A stretch of DNA of 64,000 nucleotides from RUG705 sp934101175 (GTDB taxonomy: Bacteria; Bacillota_I; Bacilli_A; RF39; UBA660), in contig CAKOQC010000003.1 of assembly GCA_934101175.1 (NCBI GenBank), positions 1 through 64,000 of the forward strand, read 5' to 3'. The position numbers and the translations under genes are program-made. Of this stretch, positions 48,421 through 58,700 are shown piece by piece. The notes under the pieces are model-generated. The model was given only the letters and a program-made list of their open reading frames with translations, had not been told where the DNA came from and ran no database searches. Within the stretch, counting starts at the first letter, position 1. Each line of letters starts with the position of its first letter.

Positions 48421-51124
48421 ATACTTGGTTATAGTAATTAGAATATACTTCTTTAAATGATGATAGTGATTGGTTACCATAATAGTCTTCATTAAAAACT
48501 ACTTTTAGATAACGATCACTTTGAAGTATTTTATCAAAGCCTTCAATATCTTGATATTTTTCTAATACTTGACTATACATAGCATCAGCATTAGATTTAT
48601 TTTGAAAATCATAGTAGAATTCAAAGCCATTAACATTTTCACCTTCATGTTTAATAATAAGTTTACATTCATTATTTACATTATATACTAATTGGTTATC
48701 GTTAGTAACTACATCATTGTAATCAGGAAAATCGTTATAATTACTATTTTCTTGTGGGGATTTAGTTTCTGTTTCGCTAGGAGGAGAATAGCTGCCACCG
48801 CCTCCTGAAGAATTATTACTTACGTCTTTGGTATCTTTGCTTTTTTCTTCTTCTTTCATATTTTCTCTATTTTGTTTTATGTTGTTTACCATATTATCAG
48901 CAATTTCATCTATTTTAGTTTTAGGCTTTTCATTAGGGTTAGGGAGTCCCATACTAGCTAAGGCACCATTAATTGCATTATTAACTGCACCACTAATATC
49001 TTTTACATCTAAATCGTTTGTTTTATTTACTGAAGGTTCGGCAATATCAGCTACGTTTTCTTCTTCAATTTGTGGTTTATTTTGTTCTGCATCTTGTATT
49101 TGATTAGCAGAATTAGCATCGACATCTTTTAGTCCTTCTAATTGTTCTAAGTAATTACTAGTTTCTGTTATTATTTCATTACATAGTTCGATAGCGTCTT
49201 CTAGTTGCTTAATTAGAGGATTGTCTTCTTCATGAGACATAGCATTACCATTAGCATCAAAACCATCCCAAACAATTATTTTTAATGGGGTAATAGCTAG
49301 GGTATTTTGTAATGCTTCTAATTGTGTTTTAAGAGAATCTAGTAGAGTTTTAGTTTCTGGTATTTTAGAAGTATCTAATTCGTCATATTTCATATATTCA
49401 AGAAGTTTACTGTAAGCACTAATCATACTAGTGATTAGATTTTCAGCATATTCTTGTTTTTCTTGGCATACTTCTCTATATTCATCCATTTTAGTTCTAA
49501 CGGTATCCCAAGCTTCTCCGGTTAAGTTTTCTTTAGAGCTTTCAACAAAATTCATAAGTTCTTTTTGTACGTCACTAGAGTCATTTATATCTTGCATGAT
49601 AGCACTAATTAGAGCATTACCTGTAGTTGATGCTTCAATTAATCTTGATCTACTTATTTTTATATCATAAGCATCATCAAAGAATAGTCCTAAATCTGGA
49701 GGAGTGTTATAGAATTTCTTATAAACATCTAGATCTAGTCCATTTAGGGCGCTTAAATATGTATCAATACTTCCAGCTTCTTCGGCTAAATTATTATCTA
49801 ATTTATTCATTGATTCAGCAATTAACATAATGTTTTGAGTAGCTATATCAAGAGAGCCTAGAAAATTTTTACTCATAACAGAATAGTTTTCAAAAGCTTT
49901 ATTGGCAGCTGTAAATGTTTGCGAGCCATCGGTAGGAATACTTATACCACTTTCAGATAAGATATTAGTTTTTAAGATAGCATTTTTAATAGCAGTAGTG
50001 TATTCATCAGCGAAAGCATAGCTAACAGATACGATTTGTCCGTCTCTAGTTTTAACATATTTATCAAATGCTTCTTGATATTTTTCTTCATCAATAGTAC
50101 CATCTTCTTTAGTGGCTAATTTCTCAGCATCTTCTTTAGTAATTGAAGAATAATTTGTATGTGTAAATTGGCTTTGTCTTTTGACAGTACTAAAAGCTTC
50201 TTCTTCAGTTATAGGAATATATTCAACGAATGTGTTACCATTTTCATCAACACTAGCAACAGCTTTAGTAAAATCAACATTATAAGCATTACCATCTTTA
50301 TCATAAACGGTATTTAAGTTATCTTTTCTACCAGCTACAACTTCGTTTAAGCCACTTTTATATGTCCAGTCTTGAGCTTCCCAGTGTTGTATTTCACTTC
50401 CATCATTTTTACTAGGGTGAACAACAACTACATCAATACCTTCTTTAACATAAAATTCTTCAAAGTGGGTTTCTACTTTAGCATTTTTACTTCCTTCAAC
50501 TGCATAGATGGTAGTACCATTTTCTCTTAACATAGATCTTTCATCAATGTTTAATTGATATGTTCCACCACGAGAAGCTTGTTGACGTTGAGAATCAATC
50601 ATAATAGCAGCTTTACTATTAGAATAAGCAGCCTCCTTAACAGAAGCCATAACACCAGCAGACCAGCCAGCAGGAATAACATCAAATTCAGGTTTTACAC
50701 CGGTACTTTCTTCAACTTGATTACTAATATTTTCAATAATAGCTTGAGTAGTTCTATGAAATGATGTGGCTTGTCCAAAATTATATTGAGAAATATAATC
50801 ACCACTACGAGTATATAAGCTACCATTTATGATAGTTATACCTTTAAGATTTTCATCACCACTGTTGATGTATTCCATAATTCTTCTAGTATCAGAGTAA
50901 ACTTCAGATGTTTCACCACCACGTTCTCCAAAAACATATTCATATACAGGGATATTACCACTACTTAAGTCAACATCATTAGAAACATGAATAACACAAT
51001 TACCACAACGATAGAAAGTACCATTTTCTCCTTTCATTATTTCCATGACTTTGACGTTTTGAGTAATATGATCTTCATAGTTTTTTCCATTTACGATTAG
51101 TTCATTTTCATCAAAATTAATCAT
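48419..51124 (-). CDS. Large protein with GxSxG hydrolase-like head and LXG-like helical middle
   Basis: The 901-residue product has no signal peptide. Residues 60-270 look like an alpha/beta hydrolase: GITIINGSLY, the nucleophile elbow VIPAGWSAGVMAS (Ser155), an acidic residue after TTIYAVE (Glu210) and His247 in EIQHWEAQDW. Residues 370-640 are long helices resembling LXG/WXG modules (ENLTGEAWDTVRTKMDEYRE). Then come an acidic linker, a Gly/Ser/Pro tract (about 775-790) and a small folded C-terminal domain. LXG-like proteins are often type VII secretion toxins, but no type VII genes or immunity gene are seen here. Own promoter at 51158-51186 on the minus strand. Confidence 0.6.
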   Translation of the reverse strand: MINFDENELIVNGKNYEDHITQNVKVMEIMKGENGTFYRCGNCVIHVSNDVDLSSGNIPVYEYVFGERGGETSEVYSDTRRIMEYINSGDENLKGITIINGSLYTRSGDYISQYNFGQATSFHRTTQAIIENISNQVEESTGVKPEFDVIPAGWSAGVMASVKEAAYSNSKAAIMIDSQRQQASRGGTYQLNIDERSMLRENGTTIYAVEGSKNAKVETHFEEFYVKEGIDVVVVHPSKNDGSEIQHWEAQDWTYKSGLNEVVAGRKDNLNTVYDKDGNAYNVDFTKAVASVDENGNTFVEYIPITEEEAFSTVKRQSQFTHTNYSSITKEDAEKLATKEDGTIDEEKYQEAFDKYVKTRDGQIVSVSYAFADEYTTAIKNAILKTNILSESGISIPTDGSQTFTAANKAFENYSVMSKNFLGSLDIATQNIMLIAESMNKLDNNLAEEAGSIDTYLSALNGLDLDVYKKFYNTPPDLGLFFDDAYDIKISRSRLIEASTTGNALISAIMQDINDSSDVQKELMNFVESSKENLTGEAWDTVRTKMDEYREVCQEKQEYAENLITSMISAYSKLLEYMKYDELDTSKIPETKTLLDSLKTQLEALQNTLAITPLKIIVWDGFDANGNAMSHEEDNPLIKQLEDAIELCNEIITETSNYLEQLEGLKDVDANSANQIQDAEQNKPQIEEENVADIAEPSVNKTNDLDVKDISGAVNNAINGALASMGLPNPNEKPKTKIDEIADNMVNNIKQNRENMKEEEKSKDTKDVSNNSSGGGGSYSPPSETETKSPQENSNYNDFPDYNDVVTNDNQLVYNVNNECKLIIKHEGENVNGFEFYYDFQNKSNADAMYSQVLEKYQDIEGFDKILQSDRYLKVVFNEDYYGNQSLSSFKEVYSNYYNQV

Positions 51125-51157
51125 TTAATCACTCCTTTATTTTAATTATCTATTTTA

Positions 51158-51186
51158 ATATTATCATAAAATGAGAGTTATTTCAA
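51158..51186 (-). promoter_or_regulatory. Promoter of the 901-residue protein
   Basis: On the minus strand TTGAAA (51186-51181), 17-base spacer, TAATAT (51163-51158). Confidence 0.55.
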
Positions 51187-51193
51187 TTAAATG

Positions 51194-51222
51194 TTGATTT
51201 TAAGATATATTTTATTTATAAT
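51194..51222 (+). promoter_or_regulatory. Promoter of mutL
   Basis: TTGATT (51194-51199), 17-base spacer, TATAAT (51217-51222), then ggaagtga and ATG 51248. Confidence 0.65.
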
Positions 51223-51247
51223 TTAATTAGATGTTGGAAGTGATAAA

Positions 51248-53047
51248 ATGAGTAAGATTAAAGTAATGGATGAATTACTTGCTAATAAGATAGCAGCAGG
51301 AGAAGTAGTAGAGAGAGTAGTATCAATAGTTAAAGAATTAATAGAGAATTCTATTGATGCTAAGAGTAGTGAAATTATTATTGAATTAAAAGAGTCAGGT
51401 CTTAGAGAGATAAAGATTACTGATAATGGGGTTGGTATGGATAAGACGGATGCTCATAATGCTTTTTTAAGACATGCCACTAGTAAGTTATATGATGAGG
51501 ATGATTTATTTAATATTAATTCATTAGGATTTAGAGGTGAAGCTTTACCTTCAATAGCGTCAGTATCAGAAGTAGAACTTAGAACATGCTATCAGAATGA
51601 AGATGTGGGTACTTATTTACATATAAAGGGTGGTAAAATAATAGATGAAGATAATATAGCTTCAAGAGTGGGAACTAGTTTTAAGATATATAATTTATTT
51701 TATAATACTCCAGCTAGACTTAAACACTTATCTAGTAGTTATGCAGAACTTGCTCAAGTTATTGAATATGTAGATAAGATAGCTTTGTCGTATCCAGAAA
51801 TTAGATTTAAATTAGTAAATGATGAGAGAGAACTATTAAATACTTCAGGTAATGGAAATTTACTTAAAGTTATTAATAGTATTTATGGATTAGAAATTAC
51901 TAAGAAGATGATTGCAATAAATGGTAGTAATAATGATTATGAAATATCAGGATATATATCTTTACCTGAAGTTACTAGAGCTAGTAAAAATCATATGACT
52001 ACTTTAGTAAATGGAAGAGTAATAAAAAATAGTTACTTATATAGAATTATAAATGAAGCATATAGTAATTTTAAAGAAGATAGTAGATATCCAGTATGTG
52101 TAATAAAAATAGAATGTGATCCAAGACTGCTTGATGTAAATATACATCCATCTAAATTAGATATTAAATTTAGTAATTTTGATGAATTAACAAAACTAAT
52201 AAAAGAAATAGTTAGTAAATCTTTAGCAGATAAATTACTTATTCCTAGTATACCAGTATCTAGAGGAGTAGAAGAAGTTAAGTATGAGAATTTAACACTA
52301 GATATAGATAGAAATAATTTAGTTAAAGAAGATAATTCTGAATATAAAAGTAGATTAGAAAAGTTAGTAAACTTTAATAATGAAGAAGAAAATTTAGAAG
52401 ATATTACTAATATGGAAGAAGATAATAGAGTTAGTGATATTAAAGTTATTACTGAAGAGAAAAAGTTACCAGAATTATATCCAGTAGGGTTATTATTAGG
52501 AACTTATATTGTATGTGAAAATGAACTAGGAATATACTTAATAGATCAACATGCTGCTAAAGAGAGAGTTAATTATGAGAAAGTAAGTTATCAATTGAGT
52601 CATCCGAATAAGAATACGGTTAGTCCTTTAGTGCCAATAGTAATAGAATTACCTAAAAATGAATATTTAATAATAAAAGAAAATAATAACATATTAGAAG
52701 ATATGGGAATAGAATTAGAAGAGTTTGGAGTATCTTCATTTAGAGTGTTAAGTCATCCTACTTGGTTTACCGAAGGAAAAGAAGAAGAGATTATGAAGGG
52801 GATAATAGAATTAATTATAAGTAGAGAGAAAGACTTTTCTTTAGAAAAATTTAGAGATAGTTTAGCTAAAATGGTAAGTTGTAAAATGAGTATTAAGGCT
52901 AATACATATATAGATAAACCTTCAATGGAATCATTAATTAATGATTTAAGAAAGTGTAAAAATCCTTATAATTGTCCACATGGAAGACCTGCTATTATAC
53001 ATTTTTCAATATATGAACTTGAAAAGATGTTTAAAAGGAGTATTTAA
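51248..53047 (+). CDS. mutL: DNA mismatch repair protein MutL
   Basis: The 599-residue product has the GHKL ATPase domain (ANKIAAGEVVERV, ELIENSIDAKSS, TDNGVGM, GFRGEALPSIASV) and the C-terminal dimerisation/endonuclease domain. The endonuclease motif DQHAAKERVNYE (about residue 433) is intact and CPHGRP is near the end. It therefore nicks DNA itself, as in species without MutH. No mutS is in the window; in many Bacillota it lies just upstream, and here that place is held by the 901-residue gene on the other strand. Confidence 0.96.
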   Translation: MSKIKVMDELLANKIAAGEVVERVVSIVKELIENSIDAKSSEIIIELKESGLREIKITDNGVGMDKTDAHNAFLRHATSKLYDEDDLFNINSLGFRGEALPSIASVSEVELRTCYQNEDVGTYLHIKGGKIIDEDNIASRVGTSFKIYNLFYNTPARLKHLSSSYAELAQVIEYVDKIALSYPEIRFKLVNDERELLNTSGNGNLLKVINSIYGLEITKKMIAINGSNNDYEISGYISLPEVTRASKNHMTTLVNGRVIKNSYLYRIINEAYSNFKEDSRYPVCVIKIECDPRLLDVNIHPSKLDIKFSNFDELTKLIKEIVSKSLADKLLIPSIPVSRGVEEVKYENLTLDIDRNNLVKEDNSEYKSRLEKLVNFNNEEENLEDITNMEEDNRVSDIKVITEEKKLPELYPVGLLLGTYIVCENELGIYLIDQHAAKERVNYEKVSYQLSHPNKNTVSPLVPIVIELPKNEYLIIKENNNILEDMGIELEEFGVSSFRVLSHPTWFTEGKEEEIMKGIIELIISREKDFSLEKFRDSLAKMVSCKMSIKANTYIDKPSMESLINDLRKCKNPYNCPHGRPAIIHFSIYELEKMFKRSI

Positions 53048-53541
53048 TGGAATATATCATTAGAGAATTAGAAAAGTTTTATTATCTATATAAAGAATTA
53101 ATAATAAAAGATAGAGCATATTACTTAGCAATAATAATTGATGATAATAAGATTATAATGAATATAGTTAAAAGTGGAGAAATAGAAGAAATAGTAGAAT
53201 TAGTGTTTTGTGATAAAGAAAGAAAATTATATGAATACTTAGTAATAAGACTATTTTTAACTATATTAGGAAATGTTGTAATTCATAATGATAAGAATAT
53301 TTTCTATAATGATAAACAAAGAGAGAATATTAAATTAATAGTAGGAGATATAGATATATATAAGATATTATTAGAAATAAAAGAAATACAAAAAGATATG
53401 ATTATAAATAAAGATAGTAAATTAATAAGAGATATGTATAGAGATATTCCTATTAGATATAAAATTAGAAATAAGAAGTATGAAGAAGAACTTGAGAGAA
53501 GATATCAATTATCTAGAAAGATATTGAAAGTAGGAAAATAA
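53047..53541 (+). CDS. Unknown protein between mutL and miaA
   Basis: The 164-residue soluble protein starts in the mutL stop (TAATG) and ends 2 bases before miaA, so it is part of the operon. It is Ile/Lys/Asp-rich with an alpha/beta look (AYYLAIIIDDNKIIMNIV; ENIKLIVGDIDIYKILLEI) and a basic helical C-terminus. No family is recognised. Confidence 0.65.
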   Translation: MEYIIRELEKFYYLYKELIIKDRAYYLAIIIDDNKIIMNIVKSGEIEEIVELVFCDKERKLYEYLVIRLFLTILGNVVIHNDKNIFYNDKQRENIKLIVGDIDIYKILLEIKEIQKDMIINKDSKLIRDMYRDIPIRYKIRNKKYEEELERRYQLSRKILKVGK

Positions 53542-53543
53542 TT

Positions 53544-54434
53544 ATGAAGATAATAGTAATAACAGGACCTACAGGAGTAGGAAAGACAAAACTTAGTATA
53601 GAACTTGCTAAGGAATATGATGGTGAAATTATTAATGGAGATGCTATCCAAATATATAAAGGACTTGATATTGGATCTGCTAAGGTAAGAGAAGATGAAA
53701 AAGAAGGAATACAACATCACTTATTTGATATAAAAGAAGTATGGGAAGATTATTCAATATATGATTACCAAAAAGATTGTAGAAAAGCAATAAAAGAAAT
53801 ACAAGATAAAGGGAAAACTCCTATAATAGTAGGAGGGACAGGATTATATATAAAGAGTGCATTATATAATTATACATTAGAAGAAAGTAGTAGTAATCTA
53901 GATAAAGATTATGAAGGGGTAGATACTGATACTTTGTATAAAAGATTAAAAGAGTTAGATAAAGATATAGAGATAGATAAAAATAATAGAAGAAGAATAA
54001 TTAGAGCAATAAATTATTATATAGAGAATAATAGTTCTATTAAAGATAATGATAAGGGAAATGAATTATTATATGATGTAATATTTATAGGACTTACATG
54101 TGATAGAGATATACTTTATAAAAGAATTAATGATAGAGTAGATATAATGATTAAGAATGGCTTATTAGAAGAAGTAAAAAGCTTTTATGATAAAGATATT
54201 AAAACTAAACCATTACTTAGTGGAATAGGATATAAAGAATTATATAAATACTGTGATGGAGAAATAAGTTTAGATGAAAGTATAGAATTAATAAAGAGAA
54301 ATTCTAGAAGATATGCTAAAAGACAATATACTTTCTTTAACCATCAATTTAAAGTAAAATGGATAAATGTAGATATAAATAACTTTAATAAAACAATAGA
54401 AGAAGCAAAAGAATATATAAATAATAATTGTTAA
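53544..54434 (+). CDS. miaA: tRNA dimethylallyltransferase MiaA
   Basis: The 296-residue product has the P-loop TGPTGVGKTKLS, NGDAIQIYKGLDIGSAK, HHLFDIKEV, PIIVGGTGLYIKSAL and SGIGYKELYKY, and ends with RRYAKRQYTFFNH. It adds a dimethylallyl group to A37 of tRNAs that read UNN codons. It is full length. Confidence 0.96.
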   Translation: MKIIVITGPTGVGKTKLSIELAKEYDGEIINGDAIQIYKGLDIGSAKVREDEKEGIQHHLFDIKEVWEDYSIYDYQKDCRKAIKEIQDKGKTPIIVGGTGLYIKSALYNYTLEESSSNLDKDYEGVDTDTLYKRLKELDKDIEIDKNNRRRIIRAINYYIENNSSIKDNDKGNELLYDVIFIGLTCDRDILYKRINDRVDIMIKNGLLEEVKSFYDKDIKTKPLLSGIGYKELYKYCDGEISLDESIELIKRNSRRYAKRQYTFFNHQFKVKWINVDINNFNKTIEEAKEYINNNC

Positions 54435-54489
54435 ATATTGGTAAAAAATAAAACAATGTTGGTTGATAAATTACCAATATTTTTTTATA
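54433..54489 (+). terminator. Terminator after miaA
   Basis: aaatattggtaa / ttaccaatattt, 12-base stem with a 26-base loop, followed by T. Confidence 0.85.
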
Positions 54490-54528
54490 CTGAAATAGAT
54501 ACTAAGAGTATCAGAATGGAGTAGTATA

Positions 54529-55488
54529 ATGAATTTAAAAGAAAGAAAGAAAAAGAAGATCCTTTATAAAGACTTTGCAGTAGAATGGTTAAATAGAAGA
54601 AGGAACTTTGTAAAAGAATCAACATATGCCAATTACATACAAATAATGTATAATCACATAATACCAGAATTAGGAGATAAATATTTATATGAAATAGATA
54701 ATCAGATGTTACAAGATTTAATAGTTAAAAAATATAGAAATGGAAGAATAGATAGAGGAGGAGGACTATCTAATAAGAGTGTTAAAGATATAATATCAGT
54801 ATTAAAAGCAACTCTTAAATATGCATTTAAACTAAATTATATAGATTATATAGATTTAGAATTTTATTATCCTCGAAATATAGTTAAAAATAAAATAAAT
54901 GTATTTAGTAAAACAGAACAGAAAAAAATATTAGATTATTGTATGAATAGTAAGAATTATAAAGATTTAGGAATAATACTAACATTATATACAGGAATTA
55001 GAATAGGAGAATTATGTGCCTTAAAATGGGATGATATTAACTTTAAAAAGAATTATATTATGATAAATAAAACTATACAAAGAGTATATATGAGAGATAA
55101 AAGAAGTACAAAAATAGTTATAACTAATCCTAAAACAAAGAATGCTAATAGAATTATACCAGTTAATTATGAGTTTATGAGAGTATTAAAAGAAAGAAAA
55201 AAAGAAGGAAGTTATTATGTCTTATCAGGAAAAGAAAAGTTTGTAGAACCTAGAACATTTAGAAAATATTATTATGATGTACTTAATAGTATGGATATAC
55301 ATAATATGACATTTCATGCTTTAAGACATACATTTGCTACTAATTGTATAAGACTTGGATGTGATTATAAAACAGTTAGTGAATTATTAGGACATGCTTC
55401 AATTAATATAACATTAAATATATATGTACATTCACAATTATCACAAAAGAAGCAGTGTATTAATATGATTTATAAAGATTTGATTTAA
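54529..55488 (+). CDS. Tyrosine recombinase / integrase
   Basis: The 319-residue product has an N-terminal SAM-like core-binding domain (ESTYANYIQIMYNHIIPELG) and a catalytic domain with all expected residues: Arg158 in TGIRIGELCALKW, His263-x-x-Arg266 in FHALRHTFA, His289 in ELLGHASI and the nucleophile Tyr299 in LNIYVHS. It lacks the extra N-terminal AP2-like arm-binding domain of Tn916 integrases. No excisionase, relaxase or phage gene is adjacent; the next gene is a large surface protein with short repeats in its promoter region. It could be an orphan integrase or a DNA-inversion recombinase. Confidence 0.88.
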   Translation: MNLKERKKKKILYKDFAVEWLNRRRNFVKESTYANYIQIMYNHIIPELGDKYLYEIDNQMLQDLIVKKYRNGRIDRGGGLSNKSVKDIISVLKATLKYAFKLNYIDYIDLEFYYPRNIVKNKINVFSKTEQKKILDYCMNSKNYKDLGIILTLYTGIRIGELCALKWDDINFKKNYIMINKTIQRVYMRDKRSTKIVITNPKTKNANRIIPVNYEFMRVLKERKKEGSYYVLSGKEKFVEPRTFRKYYYDVLNSMDIHNMTFHALRHTFATNCIRLGCDYKTVSELLGHASINITLNIYVHSQLSQKKQCINMIYKDLI

Positions 55489-55493
55489 GTAAT

Positions 55494-55551
55494 AAAAAAG
55501 CTACTATTTTATGATATAGATTTATCTCAATATATAAATAGTAGTTTTTTA
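55494..55551 (+). terminator. Terminator after the recombinase gene
   Basis: aaaaaagctactattt pairs with aaatagtagtttttt with one unpaired base, then T-rich sequence. Confidence 0.75.
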
Positions 55552-55561
55552 GATATTTAAA

Positions 55562-55589
55562 AAGTAATAAAGTAGAATACTTTATTACT
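55562..55589. repeat. Perfect 12-base inverted repeat (hairpin)
   Basis: agtaataaagta, a 4-base loop (gaa plus t shared), tactttattact. Its left arm with the following bases (taataaagtagaata, 55565-55579) recurs exactly at 55733-55747. Confidence 0.8.
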
Positions 55590-55686
55590 CTCTATATTCA
55601 TTATAATGCCTTGAAAATATTGACTTTATACAATTTTTAAAAAAAATAAAATAATGATTTTTTCTTACAAAAAATAACTATGAATA

Positions 55687-55715
55687 TTGCATAATCCCCT
55701 TATTTATAGTATAAT
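55687..55715 (+). promoter_or_regulatory. Strong promoter of the surface-protein gene
   Basis: TTGCAT (55687-55692), 17-base spacer, TATAAT (55710-55715). It lies between the two copies of the 15-base repeat. Confidence 0.75.
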
Positions 55716-55732
55716 TTAACTATAATACAAAA

Positions 55733-55747
55733 TAATAAAGTAGAATA
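55733..55747. repeat. Second copy of the 15-base repeat
   Basis: taataaagtagaata, the same as 55565-55579 in direct orientation; its first ten bases are also the inverse of tactttatta at 55578-55587. Confidence 0.8.
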
Positions 55748-55780
55748 TTCGAGGATTTTTTTGGATGGTGAAATGGTCTT

Positions 55781-58700
55781 ATGAAAAATAGAAATATACG
55801 ATTAATAATAGGGACAATATTATTAGGATTATTATTTATAGCAGGTACTTTCTCGTTATATATATGGGATGCAAATGATAATAAAGATGTAGTATTTAAT
55901 ACTAGTAAGAAATTACAGGAATATATAATTTATGATTCAGGAGAGTCTAAGTTTATTGGAGACTTTCAAGTAGGATCTAGTTATACTTCTGGGGTACATA
56001 CTACAGTATCTATTAAAAAAGATAGTGAAGTAAATAATATTCCTTTATATGCTACTATTAATATGAAGGTAAAATCTATTGGAGATAATCTTAGTAGCGA
56101 AGCTTTAAAATGGATAGTTACTAAAGGTAATGCTACTAGTAATGGTGATGTGTTAGCAAGTGGTAACTTTTCTTCTTTAACTACCGATTCAGAATTAGCA
56201 TTAATAAGTAATTTTGAAGTAACTACTACAATGAGTGAATATACAATATGGATATGGTTAGATGAGACATTGGCTAGTCCTTCTATGTCAGATGAAACAT
56301 TAGATGTATCAGTATGGACACAAGTAGATCAAATTAAAGCTAATACTTTTGAAGTTACTACTTTAACTAATAGTTATCAAACTATTAAAGCTACAATAGT
56401 TAATTCAAATAAGAAAATAGTTAGTTATCAAATGTCTGATAGTAATACAGTACCTACAGTATGGATAGATATACCTACTAGTGAACAAAATAATATCTAT
56501 AATGTAGAATATACAGTTAATAATACAGGTGTGTATTACTTATGGGTAAAAGATGAAACAGGAAAAACTATTAGTAAAAGAGTAGAAATTAATAGTATAG
56601 ATGATACACCACCAGTATGTACATGGGGTGATAATACTAATATAAATACTAATAGTACAGGTACAATTATTCTAACTTGTGCGGATAATGAAATAGGAGT
56701 AGATAAGAGTACAGGTACAATAAATATTAGTAATATAACTTTATCAAATAGCAATATAACAATATCTAATGTTAATAGAGAAGAAATAAATAATGGATAT
56801 AAATATACATTGACAATAAAATCAGGTAGTACTTTAGGAAATACTACGATGACAGTTCCTAGTAATATTATTAAGAATACAATGGGACTTGGTAATGAAG
56901 AAACTAGCACTATAGTAACTATAGCGGATTATTACACAATTAGTTATAAAGATGTTGGTAATACAGATTTTAGTGGAACGCATGAAGATGAATACTTAAC
57001 AAAATATCTTCCGGGAGAAAATAATGTTCTAGATATACCTACAAGAAAAGGATATACATTTATGGGATATTATCTTTCATCAGGAGGAAGTGGAGATGTA
57101 ATTACTAAATTAGAAAATCAAACTGGTAATTTAACTTTGTATGCAGATTGGAAAGATAATCCACCATATGGAACTGCTTCATTATCATTAGCTAGCGGTA
57201 AGTTTACTTTAAAATTATCTGATCAAGGTGATGATGGTTCAGGCCTAACTGGAACATATGGATTTGCCTTAACTACGGATAGTAATTGTAGTGTTGCAAC
57301 ATATACAGACCAAACGGAAATATCAAAAGATTATTCAGAAGATTATGCAGTAGGTGCAACATATTATGGATGCATAAAACTTACTGATAAATCAGGCATT
57401 ATAACATATATTCGTTCTGCAGGTGTTAAATATAATCAAATTAATGTTAATCAACTATATACTACTGCTGGCGAGCAAACGTATACAATACCGGAAACAG
57501 GAACATATAAGCTAGAAGTGTGGGGAGCACAAGGCGGTGGAACTTCATCAATAATTGGCGGTTACGGAGCGTATGCTAGTGGTGAAGTACTTTTGAATGA
57601 AAATGATGTTTTGTATATTTATGTCGGTGAAAATTATAATGGACACAAAAGTAGTTTGAGTTATAACGGAGGCGGAAGCGGTTCATATGGTACTAGTGGA
57701 GACTCTGCTAATTATAATGGTGGCGGAGCTTCTGATATAAGATATTTTGGAAACTATGTACCAACAAAAGATGATTTATTATGGAATTCTACAATTGGTC
57801 TTAATTCAAGAATTATAGTAGCTGGCGGTGGAGGCGGATATGCAAGTTGGACTTCTGGCTCAAAAGGCGGAAATGCTGGAGGATTGAGTGGATATTCAGG
57901 AAATAAAGTCGGTTCAGTTATTGCTTCTGTTGGTGGAACTCAGGTTTCTGGAGGAAACGGTGCTAATAATCAATCATCAAGTCCGTTAGCAGGTGGATTT
58001 GGAATTGGCGGATATAATAATACTTATTCTACTGATTATATTTATACTGCTGGTGGAGGCGGCGGATACTATGGCGGCGGCGGTGGTGGAGCTATAAGTG
58101 GTTCTGTTGGAGCTGCGGCTGGAGGTTCGTCATATATTAGTGGTCATACAGGGTGTGTAGCAATAGCATCAAGTACTAGTCGTTCTCCAAGAACTGGAAC
58201 GAATGGTGCAAGTTGTACTACTGGTTCTAGCGACAATTTGTGTAGTATTCATTATAGTAAAGTAAGTTTTACTAATACTGTGATGATTGATGGTTCTGGG
58301 TATAGTTGGACTAATACAATAGGAACTTTACAACAAATGCCTAATCCTAATGGTGGATATTATGGTAATGGTGTTGGGCAAAGTGGAAATGGTGCAGCGA
58401 GAATAACTGCTACATTTATTGCAAATGCTGCTTCTTTAGTTCTTACATATAATAATAATGGAGGAACAGGATGTTATTCTAAGTCAATAGTAAATGGTAG
58501 TACTTATGGGGATTTATGTACTCCTTATAGAGAAGGTTATACCTTCTTAGGATGGTATACTACAAATGGTGGTAGTACAAGAATTACTTCATCAACAAGT
58601 GTAACGGTTACAGCTAACCAAACAATATATGCTAAATGGGAAACTAGTACTAAACCAGTAATATCATTTAGTTTAGATGGTAATAGTAGTTATGTAAGAG

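Noticed and set aside
49431..49830. Plus-strand frames inside the 901-residue gene
   Set aside because: They overlap a long intact minus-strand gene and have no start signals or recognisable domains.
54529..55488. Integrase of the type IV cluster (integrative conjugative element boundary)
   Set aside because: It is 17 kb from the cluster with lon, mutL and miaA in between; no tRNA target or long direct repeats were seen at either side.
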